Assembly: GCA_034698045.1 (NCBI GenBank) | Contig: JAQGAU010001299.1 | Span: 1-20,034, forward strand | Length of the DNA: 20,034 nt | Source: Paramacrobiotus richtersi | Taxonomy: Eukaryota; Tardigrada; Eutardigrada; Parachela; Macrobiotidae | Reading direction: 5' to 3' | Notes under the pieces: generated by a model | Database searches by the model: none | Seen by the model: only the letters and a program-made list of their open reading frames with translations | What the model was told of the DNA's origin: nothing | Part shown: in pieces, positions 9,471 to 18,927 of the stretch | How the letters are laid out: each line of letters starts with the position of its first letter | Numbering within the stretch: position 1 is the first letter of the stretch | Program-made: the position numbers and the translations under genes

Positions 9471-9947
9471 GGTCGGTGGCTGCGACAAAACCGAGCTCTG
9501 GAGTTCCAGTATTTTAAGCAGGCGTCTCTACCGCATGCCTGGTTATGTTAATCGTGTAGTTTTACAGAAAGAATTGTTCTGTTGTATTGCCTTTTTTCAA
9601 CCAAAGGCAGTAAAAAGAGGCGCATTGTATAACACCTCTTTAAAACTTTTAACTGCGCCCTCGGTATAAAATCAGTACAACCGGGGTGCAGGGTATCACT
9701 AGAAACTATGTAGCAGAAAGAGCAGAAAATTTAATATTTTGGAAGTAGCCCTTCTTGTGGGGATGCATTTCTGTTACTGCCGTGCAGTGCAAAAGTACCA
9801 AGACAAGCTGAAATAAAGTTCACTGTTTTTTGGGCAAGGTTGGTGCCATAATAAATGCTACATGCAATAACTGCTGCCGCATGTGACCTGCAATGCATCA
9901 CTACTGACTGCACAAGTTTGTTACAACCCTTCCGCCTTGCACAGTTC
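9471..9947. other. 3' flank of the second receptor gene
   Basis: Apart from the AATAAA at 9812 and the target-site copy CACAGTTC at 9940-9947, nothing is recognised. Short frames here have no features of genes. Confidence 0.4.
9812..9817 (+). terminator. Possible poly(A) signal of the second receptor gene
   Basis: AATAAA lies about 340 nt after the stop at 9470, the first canonical hexamer downstream on this strand that I noticed. No supporting downstream GT-rich element was examined in detail. Confidence 0.3.
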
Positions 9948-10895
9948 GGCCAGGTACGCTTTGCATACCGAACTTCCTGCATAACGAACTTTTCAAGGCC
10001 ACTTTGCATACCGAACTTCCTGCATGCCGAACTAATTCGTCTTTGTAAACTTCGATAAGCAGTCCAAACTTAATGATTGTTTATGTGTTACAACTATGGG
10101 GAATATGAACGAGCCGAGAATAGTCTCCACTAGACTTTAATGTAACAACTGAGAAGAGCGTACTGATGGTCGTGGTTATGATGGTGATTTACAAAACAAA
10201 CCAGAGCTGCTTGTATACTCTGGAAAAGTAGAACAATCATAGGAAGTAAAAGAAACAAGGGCGCACGTTCCTGTAGGAAAGTGGCTGAGACAAAGGAATT
10301 AGTGTCATATTACATCATCGTAACATATGTTCTGAAAATACAGTAATTTGGAACAAGAAACAAAACTTCGGGAGAGTTATTTATGTGTGTCATACTCGTG
10401 TTAATTGAGTCCCTATGAACTTGACAACATCGTGTTACAGGATTCCTGACGGGCAATCAACATTGATATTGACATTGACATTTTGTTCACCTTTGTTGTG
10501 CTGGAAACGCTTCGCTCGGTTATCTTCAGTATGTTTTCGTTTCGTAATCTTGCAGTTTGGTTAACCAACTTTACTGCAGCATGTTTCATTTTGTAATTTT
10601 GCAGTTTGGTTAAAGTCAGCATGTTTCCAATTTGTAATCTTGTACATCGTTATATCCCTGGGAATTTGTATGGGATGGTTGCGGCGTCGATTCAAGTGGC
10701 ATAAGATTAGTAGACAATGCCTTCTGCTATACGTAGTAATAAAGTTTTGGAAACTGACTTAACAAAGTTCAGCATGCAGAAAGTTCGGTATGCAAAGTGA
10801 CCTTTAAAAGTTCGTTATGCAGGAAGTTCGGTATGCAAAGTGACCCAAAAAAGTTCGTTATGCAGGAAGTTCGGTATGCAAAGCGTACCTGTGCC
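9948..10895. mobile_element. Non-autonomous DNA transposon with 43-bp perfect terminal inverted repeats
   Basis: Bases 9951-9993 and 10849-10891 are perfect inverted copies over 43 bp, beginning CAGGTACGCTTTGCATACCG. Each end holds further sub-terminal copies of the same unit: two on the left (second at about 10001-10033) and three on the right (about 10764-10800, 10807-10847 and 10848-10885). Within a unit, AAGTTCGTTATGCAGG and AAGTTCGGTATGCAAA are themselves variants of one 16-mer. CACAGTTC occurs directly outside both ends (9940-9947 and 10895-10902), giving a 7-bp (ACAGTTC, with GGC...GCC termini) or 8-bp target duplication. No transposase frame lies inside, so movement would need an enzyme supplied elsewhere. 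An 8-bp duplication fits hAT, P and several other superfamilies; I cannot choose among them. Identical ends indicate a recent insertion. Confidence 0.88.
10527..10646. repeat. Tandem repeat inside the transposon (about 3 copies)
   Basis: Three successive units begin CAGTATGTTT, CAGCATGTTT and CAGCATGTTT, each followed by a TT-rich step, a TTGTAAT or TCGTAAT block and TTGCAGTTTGGTTAA (the last copy is truncated). The spacing is about 50 and 40 nt. They occupy the central right part of the element. Confidence 0.65.
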
Positions 10896-10902
10896 ACAGT
10901 TC

Positions 10903-11250
10903 CTGCCACCAGCCATAATTTATTTAATTAGAAGAAATGTGGTTTAAATTCACGAGTCAAGAGTTGTACGTGCCAAATCATCTGCTGCTCGTAGTAAACG
11001 ATTCGCCTGTACATCAGCTCGACAACACAGAGCACTTATCTTATACCAACTCACAGCTTCCGAAATTGAAAAAGCCCCTGTAAAACTTCAAAGGAAATTC
11101 TTTATAGACAGTCTACCGGGTCAAATGTTGCACCAGTACAGCAGATAAATCCCGGACACAGTAACCGCACACAGTCCTTGTACATCGATGCAGTCCGAGT
11201 GATACATATTATGTAAAACAATAAAATGCCAAACCATGCAGAATCCTGAA
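10903..11250. other. No gene recognised; 3' side of the small secreted peptide gene
   Basis: Nothing coding or repetitive is evident. This would hold the 3' untranslated region of the minus-strand gene at 11251. Confidence 0.4.
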
Positions 11251-11472
11251 CTAAGGAGGTGAGCCCTTGTTTGGCTTCTTTGCAGGGCTGATTTCAGGCT
11301 TCTTTACCGGCACCGGCACAGAGACCGAATCCGCACTTTGATCTGAACTCGTCTTATTTGCTGTGTCCATTTTCACAGGAGGATTAATGACGGCGGCTCT
11401 TGGCCGTGGCACAGCTAATGTTGACTCCAGCAGCGCTACGCTTACGATGAAGACTAACAGCAGTCTAAACAT
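11251..11472 (-). CDS. Small secreted proline/lysine-rich peptide
   Basis: This single-exon frame of 73 codons starts with ATG (11470-11472) and ends with TAG. The first 20 residues form a textbook signal peptide: a basic FR start, a hydrophobic core LLLVFIVSVALL, and a small-residue cleavage site ESTLA before VPRP. The mature part, about 53 residues, has no cysteines. It is rich in proline, serine and lysine, with repeated PVPVKKPEISPAKKP character, and is probably disordered and extracellular. A TATA box lies about 100 nt upstream. I do not recognise a family. It could be a neuropeptide-like or structural secreted peptide, but no dibasic-flanked amidation signal (GKR) is visible. Confidence 0.55.
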   Translation of the reverse strand: MFRLLLVFIVSVALLESTLAVPRPRAAVINPPVKMDTANKTSSDQSADSVSVPVPVKKPEISPAKKPNKGSPP

Positions 11473-11569
11473 TTCTAAATGACACGGTCTGTATGTTCCT
11501 AGCTAGCACTTTTGAGCAGTTAAACAAAGCACTATCACTTGCACATGTGTAACTTCTAAATACATGTTG

Positions 11570-11575
11570 CTTATA
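11570..11575 (-). promoter_or_regulatory. TATA-like element of the small secreted peptide gene
   Basis: On the minus strand CATATAAGC contains TATAAG, about 100 nt before the ATG at 11472. The spacing would leave a leader of about 70 nt. Confidence 0.35.
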
Positions 11576-11579
11576 TGTC

Positions 11580-12946
11580 ACACTAGCACCCGCTTACCAT
11601 GTTGCCTAAGGGAAAGACTCAGTTTCCTTCTTCAACTGTAGTATTCTTAGTTTCCAACCCGGAAACAATTTTCCGTCACCTGCAAAGCCTTTGCCAAGTT
11701 TTCACAGCTCTTTTGCAATTCGCAGTGAAGCGATGATTGACATGGAGTTGACCAGTAACCAATGATCGTTAGTTATTATCATTGAATTTGCGCAATGTGG
11801 TGAGTTGTTGTCACTTCAGTCAGCATCGTTCATGGACAAGTATGAATCATATCGAGGTAAAGCGATACGGCACTAATAGCAACCGGTTACGCTTAGCGTT
11901 CTGACTTCCTTCCGCGTCGGACAGCAGGCCAATTACTTACGACACGTACCGGTCGTTTATGTAATTCTTCGCGGTTTCGGCAGATCATAATTTACTAGTT
12001 GGAAAACATCCTTAGTCATCGAAACGAGAATCACAGGGTTTCTTTGTTGCAATTATAAGCAAAATGCGGTCGCAGTGTAGGTGCCGCGTAAAGTACACAG
12101 TTCTGCTGAGCCCCAAAACAGCTGCTCCAAATTTCCAATATGATATAAACACTAATAACTGCGTAGCGATTTTTATCGCATACAAATTATTGTGTTATAA
12201 GTTATGGTAAAACCTGTCTCTACGTACACCTGGTAACGAACGATCCCTGAATTAAGCACACGTTTGTCATAACCGGCGCGTCTCGTAGACTGTGAAACAG
12301 AGGGTTGAATTCTAAACGAATACACTTTGTATTAGTTAGCACTATATACACTGTTCGATCTAAGCGAAAGCGGATTGTTCGGGCTAGGTATGCACATACA
12401 TAAACATAAACTCTTAAACACATGAACAAAAAAACATACAGTAACAGAATTATAAATCATAAACTGCACAGTACAGCGCTGCTACTAGAAATAAGCATAA
12501 TTCCGTACAGAAAAAAAATCGTATAATAAAATTTACACCGGTCTGACAGTTTATTTGAGGATATGAAAAAACAGGTGCATGTACAAGTTGCGAGTCTCGT
12601 AATGTCTGTACGAATGTTGCGCGCAGCGCAGAATTATACTTCCTTTATTTGTCAACCGGTTTGTTCGAAACTTATGGTCCGACTCGAACTGCTGTGCGCA
12701 TAACGGTCATTAACGGTAGTCATATTGAACAGACTGCCGCACAATATAAAGCGTTCAGGTATTATTAAAACATCCGGCTCCAGTCATACGATAAAAGCAT
12801 GCTTGGGAACGATACAATGACTGCTTATAACAAAAATGGATGGAACGTTGATGCGTACAACATAAAACCAATGGCCCTCAATTATTTCAGGGCTTTTACA
12901 CATACATAAACGCAGCAACGCAATGCACGGAGATGACTATCGAATT
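11580..12946. other. AT-rich intergenic stretch; no gene recognised
   Basis: Short frames on both strands lack signal peptides, domains or splice-linked continuations. The motif CAATGGCCCTCAATTATT at about 12868-12887 faintly resembles the retroelement tail near 7170-7190, but it is too short to call. The right end would carry the 3' untranslated region of the minus-strand Kelch gene. Confidence 0.4.
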
Positions 12947-15767
12947 TCACGTGACATCTTCATCCTGTTCTTCGGGGCGCTTGTCGCCATCATTTTCCTC
13001 ATCAGCAGCACACGCTGACACTTCCGAAGAACCTCTAAGAAACCAGTTACGATATTGTCAAGTTGACGATTCGGAGGGCTCATACAGAATCGGCTTACCT
13101 CTCGGGAACATTACGGACACGCACATATGGCTGTCAAGGTATCGTGGCCACCAGGCAGTCTGGGTTGACCACGTCCGTGTGACCATATCGTAAGCTTGAA
13201 TGCCCTCCGCAGACGGGTACGGCGGCCCTTCGTTGGTCTGCCGGTCATATGCTCCCATGAGTTACACACAGCCATCCATTGCGCCCACCGCAAGTCGCCG
13301 TCCGGGGATGGGCAAGTCACCTACAGCAGCATCACGATATTGTGCAGAGATACGCAACGCATGGTAGCTCCGTACAGCTGTCCGGGTAAGAGCGCCCTTC
13401 AAATGTTGGTGTCGAAACAGACTTTTAAAAAATCACAAAATGCATGTTCCTAGCTACGACTCACCTCTGCAGTGCCATTCATCAGTCCGCGGATCGTAAG
13501 CAACAAAGCTTTTGGCTAGCTCGCTACCAATCGCCGGCGTACCTCCTGAAAAAATTACCAGCCGGACTCAGTTAAAAGGGCGCTCAGGGCAAACACTCGG
13601 AAACACTCACCAAGGACATAGATGGTGTCATCATCTCCCAAACAGGCCGAACATTCATAACGTGGCTCCGGCATTTGAGCACACTGTGTCCAAGCATCAG
13701 TCTGAACATCATACCGAAATACGCTACCTTCCTCCATGAAGCCCTAAAACGTGAAAAGATAGCTCCGGTACGTGACAGAGCCAAATCCTGATAGTGGTTT
13801 GGGCAGATCGGCAAGCGGCTGCCACAAGTCGGTATCAGGATTGTAGCACTCCACTACTTGCGAGTTCCGTACCGATCCACTGTCTTCTCCGCCGAAAGCA
13901 TATATACGCCCCGCAAGTGCTATCACGCCCCCACGGCAGTGGATAGAACGTGGACTTGCCAGCAGTATCCACGTGTTGAAATCGAGGTCGTAACGGCACA
14001 GAGCGGGACTTCCTTTTAGTGTGCCCACAACGTAAACGTTACGATCAATTGCAGCAGTACCAGTGACTTCTAAACCAACCGGCAGACCGCCTACCGTGGT
14101 GAGCTCTCCGCTACGCGGATCGATAGAGCACACGTTTGGCTCGAATCCCAAGAAAACCGGGCTGAATTCTGCAACCAACGCAACAAACAGCAGCAAATTA
14201 AACATATGGTCAATGCTAGTTAAAGTTCTTGTCGGATAGGACTAGAAATGCTCAGTGATAGTGCTGGTTTAAAGTTACTCTACCAGCGTTTGAAGCAGTC
14301 TCGATCTCGGTTTAGTTTATTCTTCATGTCCTCAAAACTCTCAGAAAGCTACTAAAGTACCGTCAATATTCCAGAATAATTACTAATGGCACATAAGTCG
14401 AACATAAAATGGTGTGAAATGAAAATGAAATACAGCTACCGGTGAGTGCTGCAAGCAGACCATCCGCACACTATTTTAATAGGTCACATTATACGGAGTG
14501 AATGTAAGCACTAATCGACGAGGTTGAGTTTCTTAACGCACGAATCTCTTTGTAACTGACTGCATACGGACACCGCCGCGCGAATGGACCGATACATTTC
14601 ATCCGATAGGCTAGCATTAAAGTCTTCCATTCGGTCAAACAACGCGGTAACCGAGTTTTGAAAACTAGCCTGCCGCAGGTAACCGAGCCTGACCAAGGGC
14701 ATCAATTCAGCCATCATCGCAACGCGCTCAACGGGATCGTGGCAGACCCAAGCAAACACGGCGTCCAGGATGGTATCCTCGTACTCCACATTGACGTCGT
14801 CTGATCCGATCAACGTTATCACCTACGCCGCGTAGCATGGGTCAGTGAGAAGATTGTCAATTCTACACCGGAATATATAGGTCCGATTACACCAGTGTGA
14901 ATTTATTCACCAGTACCTTATCTTTGTCCAGTTGTGAAAACTCGGGGCTTTGTGCCACTGTCTGGAAGTGGCGTAGGACCTTGCCCATGGCCTTGCCAGC
15001 CAGATCTGTAAGCTGATGGAGGTCCGCCAGACAATAGACAATTAAGCAGTTGACTGGATCAAGGCGGCGCTGCAGAAAGCCCACACAAGCCTCCGCCAGA
15101 AGACGCAAGTCCACAAAGAGGGCCGCTTCCACAGGGATACCACGTTTTCCTCGTCAGTTCTCACTTCTGACCAGTACGCGTATTTAACCAGTCTGTAAAA
15201 TAAGCCTGTTGAGCCAATTGGAACCCCCAGCATTACTTGTAACACCGAACCGCAATAAAAACAGTGCAGAAGCAAAAGGCGTTCTGCGTACAAAACCAAC
15301 ATTTCTGTTTGTGTTATACGTAAATGTACAGACTAATCCAGTAGCCGCGGATGGCAGTCCTAGTTTTGCCAGACAGTATTAAATGCGCGGCAATCATTCG
15401 TCAGTACTTACATGGGCACAATAACACTGGGAATATTGCGTAGCTGCACTGTGTCCTTATTGACTTCCTGCATGGTGGAGCAGAACATTGCTCGGAAGTA
15501 CGGGCTGCGGGCACTGAGGACCACGCGATGGGCGGCAGTAGATTTCTAGTCTGCTTCGCAACCCTGTAGCACGACATCACAAAGAGTTCCCTCACTCTGC
15601 AGATTCCATAACTCTTCCCCCAAGCTGAACGAAGCAGCCACGGTAGAGATAAACGAATGTTCACGTAATTCGGGAAGATCGAGCGTTCGCTCGGGTTGGA
15701 GCGGGTTCCCAACAACGTACGGCAACGTTAACAGCAAACAGCGACAGATGGCAGAGGCACCCACCGT
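12947..15767 (-). pseudogene. BTB-BACK-Kelch (KLHL-type) gene, decayed but with intact splice sites
   Basis: Exons on the minus strand: 15767-15412 (BTB, with EGTLCDVVL and AAHRVVLSARSPYFRAMF), 15192-14893 (end of BTB: LVKYAYWSEVRTDEENVV; BACK: FLQRRLDPVNCL, ADLHQLTDLAGKAM), 14822-14511 (rest of BACK), about 14205-13611 (Kelch blades, IYAFGGEDSGS, VECYNPDTDLWQPL), 13545-13465 (GGTPAIGSELAKSFVAYDP), 13320-13099 (last blade, GAYDRQTNEGPPYP) and 13032-12947 (acidic tail to TGA). The five resolved introns are GT/AG with fitting phases. Four lesions break the frame: TAG at 15546-15548 in BTB, a one-base loss near 15134 between ENVVS and VEAALF, TAG at 13744-13746 and TAA at 13262-13264 in Kelch blades. 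Working members are substrate adaptors of Cullin-3 ubiquitin ligases. The initiator ATG and the junction 14510/14205 were not resolved. Retained introns make it a duplicated, not a retrocopied, pseudogene. Confidence 0.82.
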
Positions 15768-16320
15768 CTTTAATTACAGCAAGTTGGAAAGCATACAAAA
15801 CGTATGGAAGACCTGCATTTATCAAAGATTTAAATTAAATCAGAATCAGACATAATTTAAGAACACGTTACACGTGGTACTGTTGCAGACATATATGCGA
15901 CCGTTTTCAGAAACGACACTATTAAATGGTGCAACTCTTTCTTTATAAGAATCCGCCAATCTCACAATTGTTTGCTGCCTCTGACAAATTAAAAAATGCA
16001 CGAGAACAATAGCACAATTTCCTTCTTGGTAGCTACCGGCCTGGCTAGGATAAATTCCCCACTTTTACTTTCGATGCGGTGAACTGGGCACACAGTTCAG
16101 ACTGAATAGGTCATGTCCTGGTTACCGGGACTGAGATAAGGCACGCATCAGAGCAAACATGGTAAACGGACAAAAGGGCTGCCTGTCCTGTGTCCACTTC
16201 CCGCTTTCCTCAATGCCCCGGTACAGTGGGCCGCTATCGCTCGGCCTGCACTGCTTGTTGACGTCTTCTCTGGGCGTCTAACTTTAGCCGGCGTTTCCCA
16301 ACAATGCCATGATCCCATTT
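15768..16320. other. No gene recognised; 5' side of the Kelch pseudogene
   Basis: No first exon with an ATG could be securely joined to the BTB exon. The frame upstream closes at a TAA (15774-15776), and a weak TTAAAG acceptor borders the exon. The missing start may lie here behind an intron, or may be lost. Confidence 0.35.
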
Positions 16321-16610
16321 AAAAAATCATAAAAAATAGTAATCGAGCTGCGAAAATTTCTGAAAAATACTTATTATATACAGAATTCATTTTTGAACAA
16401 TTTTGGGAGGCCTTTTTTCTCGATTTGTTTGTCGTATTGCTTGTATATGCGTTCTAACGACTTTCGGCGTAAAAAAGGCAGGTTTGCACACGGACTGCAA
16501 ATAATTTCTCAAAAAACGCTTCCCAAAATTGTAGGTAATGTCGTTTAAGATATTTTACCGTTTTTGGTAGATTTTTCTTTGATAGATTACTATTTTTTGA
16601 TCATTTTTGA
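16321..16610. repeat. AT-rich fold-back element (imperfect inverted repeat arms of about 100 bp)
   Basis: The left arm (16321-16421) and right arm (16508-16610) are inverted copies. The best-matching blocks are ACAATTTTGGGAGGCC (16397 on) against ACAATTTTGGGAAGCG (complement of 16508-16532), and AAAAAATAGTAATC at the outer end of both. The central spacer is about 86 bp. The arms have drifted between these blocks. This is the form of an old MITE or fold-back element. No clear target duplication was found. Confidence 0.6.
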
Positions 16611-17522
16611 AAGTTTTGTCCTTTCAACGCTCGTCACATCGTTACAAATTTTTGTTATTTTTAAACGATAATACTATTGTATGATTCAGTTACATACCAA
16701 ACTAACTATAAGACAGAATACACAAAAAACATTACGCGCGCCGCGCCGTAGTGAGGTAAACAAAATCTGTGTAAGTTTGTACCATCCGTCCTTAATTCGT
16801 CGACAACGGTCTGATTGACTGACATTGCTGACTCAACTGAACGCTAGCAGTCATCGGAGAAGCACAGGATTTTCTAAACAGGGTGTGAGTCATGCGGCAT
16901 GCGTGGTGCCTATCAATACATACACCTTAATTTACACCTTTACTTATGCACGAATTTCTCTGGCTGCTCATTCATATGACGTTGCCCAATCCCGTCCACA
17001 GCTTTGTATGCTACAGAGCACACAAACTCAGAAAGAAGTACAAAGTTAGGTAAATGTACATCCCTGGGTTGAAAACAACAATAAAAATAACAAATGGAGA
17101 GATCCGGGAACTTGCAACTTGAAAATCAATATCATGTTGCGTCGAGTGTTATACGGCGGGAAAATTTGAGATTTCCCGGACGTTAAGTACGACATACGGG
17201 GAAATTGTATTGTTATAACCGTCAACGTTTACAAGCAAACGCAGCGGTGTGTAGTAGTTGGACAAAAAATACTCTGCACAATACCCATCAAGCGCGGTTG
17301 TTAACCCGTATTACCTGCACTTGCGATCGGTGCACTGCGGGATTTCGCCGTCCACTTTCGAAGTGCACAAGTTCAGTCATCTGCGTGCGTTGCGCTTTTG
17401 CCACAATTTTTATTTCGTTTTTGCTATGTTAACTGAACCTTCCCGAATCCCGCTAATTTGTTAAGTGTAAGCAGCTGCATCATTCCGCTTTACATATTTA
17501 GTTTGAGACCGTATGCACAAGA
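16611..17522. other. Upstream region of the F-box-like gene; no gene recognised
   Basis: Frames present here are short and lack features. No strong TATA box was seen in the 100 bases before 17523; CATATTTAG near 17490 is the closest. Confidence 0.4.
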
Positions 17523-18773
17523 ATGGCGAACCAGCAGGTTATCGCCATCCAGCCATCATTCACAGATAAAGGCGATGCACCCTTTCATGCACGCTATCCG
17601 GGTCCCGTGGTCCAGAAAAACACGGTAGCCGTCCGCGGCAGCGATGGCTTATTTCATCACGGAACGATTATCGCCAGGAAGGGATACGATCAGGTGGTTG
17701 TCGACTTTCATTCCACCCAGGAAGGAGCTAAACAGCTGTCGACGGAGGAATGCTTCCGATTGATCCGTTCGGATCAGTTTTTTGCGTCCAAAGCAGAAGT
17801 ACAAGGAGCGGTGTCCAATGTGGTAGTGCTGCTGCGGCTGCAGCCCGGGGACCCATGGAAATGGCATCCAGCGACGCTTCTGCATGCCTACGGGAACCCA
17901 ATCAAGTCGGGAACGTCCGGTGTCGTGAAACTCGCTGGAGCGCGCGATAAGAGCAGGCCCCTTCTGGTGAGCGGCAAGCAGATCCGTCTGTTGGCCGGGG
18001 AAGAGTGGGTGGTACCCTTGCAGCTGAATAGGGAGCAGTTAGTGACGCTGGCAACCTCGCATCCGCTGTTGGGCGACGAACCCGTGGATCTCAGTCGTTT
18101 GCCGCCGCATCTACTGTCCGAAGTGTTCGACATTATGGAATCCGCCGAACAGGCCGTGCTGCGACGCGCGTGCCCTCTGTGGAATGCGGTCATTGAAGTT
18201 TCTTGGGGCAAGGTGATCATTCTTCGGGGAGATACCCGCTTGAAAGTTGCCACCGCCCTGTGGTCGGCATGGAACGACCAGACGGAGGTTATCGCGGTTA
18301 AGGAGGGGTCGATCTTATTCAGCGAATTGCAGGCAGGGTTGCTGAATCTGATGACATTTGCAGTGGTTAACGGTGGATTCCTTCGTCCGCGCTTCTTGAT
18401 TTTACACCAAGCCAGTTGTGCCCGGGACGAAGGCTATCACGGACGGATCATTAGTGGCCTTACTCTGAGCGAACTGAGTGTCGGTGTAGAGGAATTCCTG
18501 GCTCCCTTGGCCCGTGTGTGCCAGTACCTCGTGTTACGTGGAATCTTTTTTAATGTGAGACTTGCTAATGGTCCTTACGTCCAGTTCAAGTTGGGACCAG
18601 GACGCATTGACACAAGCAAGCCGAAGCTGACTAGTCAGTTGTGGTCGCTGATCGATCGGCAGGACGTCCACAACCTGGGCGATCGTATTCGTCGACATTT
18701 TGGCGTGTCTCTCTACCATCCTTGGAGCTGTCCTTGTACGGCAAGGGTGCTGAACGTGAGTCCCTGTCCGTGA
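17523..18773 (+). CDS. F-box-like protein with N-terminal SH3/Tudor-like region
   Basis: The frame opens with ATG and is intact for 416 codons. Residues about 33-62 (NTVAVRGSDGLFHHGTII and VVVDF) and about 98-123 (WKWHPATLL) look like two small beta-barrel modules of Tudor/SH3 type. Residues about 188-225 (DLSRLPPHLLSEVFDIMESA and RRACPLWNAV) fit an F-box, the short helical motif that binds Skp1 in SCF ubiquitin ligases. The remaining 190 residues are a leucine-rich, family-specific region that probably binds the target. A strong donor AAC|GTGAGT follows codon 411 (18755), and an acceptor GCTGCAG ends at 18879. Splicing there would replace NVSPCP's last five residues with CDTCSK and stop at TAG 18898-18900, giving 417 residues. 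Both ends are possible. GC content is well above the flanks, as in the relic at 1241. F-box identity rests on motif reading only. Confidence 0.72.
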   Translation: MANQQVIAIQPSFTDKGDAPFHARYPGPVVQKNTVAVRGSDGLFHHGTIIARKGYDQVVVDFHSTQEGAKQLSTEECFRLIRSDQFFASKAEVQGAVSNVVVLLRLQPGDPWKWHPATLLHAYGNPIKSGTSGVVKLAGARDKSRPLLVSGKQIRLLAGEEWVVPLQLNREQLVTLATSHPLLGDEPVDLSRLPPHLLSEVFDIMESAEQAVLRRACPLWNAVIEVSWGKVIILRGDTRLKVATALWSAWNDQTEVIAVKEGSILFSELQAGLLNLMTFAVVNGGFLRPRFLILHQASCARDEGYHGRIISGLTLSELSVGVEEFLAPLARVCQYLVLRGIFFNVRLANGPYVQFKLGPGRIDTSKPKLTSQLWSLIDRQDVHNLGDRIRRHFGVSLYHPWSCPCTARVLNVSPCP

Positions 18774-18900
18774 AGTTTTACATTTGTCCATTCGGTTGCT
18801 AATATTAGGCAGTACTATTGCCCTTACTGGCAGTCCCTGATCCAACAACTTGATGGCTGTTTTGCTGATATTGCTGCAGTGCGATACATGCAGTAAATAG
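18756..18900 (+). other. Alternative last intron and exon of the F-box-like gene
   Basis: The intron 18756-18879 (124 nt) has a consensus donor GTGAGT and a pyrimidine-rich tract ending in GCTGCAG. The exon 18880-18900 encodes CDTCSK and TAG, phase 0 to phase 0. Because a stop is reached in either case, sequence alone does not decide which form is made. Confidence 0.5.
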
Positions 18901-18927
18901 CTAGCGCGTACACCGTATGTGACCGTC

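Noticed and set aside
9951-10891. Helitron or LTR element
   Set aside because: Perfect inverted termini and a 7-8 bp target duplication fit a cut-and-paste DNA transposon instead.
12947-15767. Stop-codon reassignment or programmed readthrough (as in Drosophila kelch) to explain the in-frame TAG/TAA codons
   Set aside because: A one-base frameshift is also present, the first receptor gene ends naturally at TAG and other genes use TGA, and the stops fall inside conserved domains rather than between them.
16825-17464. Three short frames before the F-box-like gene
   Set aside because: No domain or splice continuity with the gene downstream; composition is like non-coding flank.
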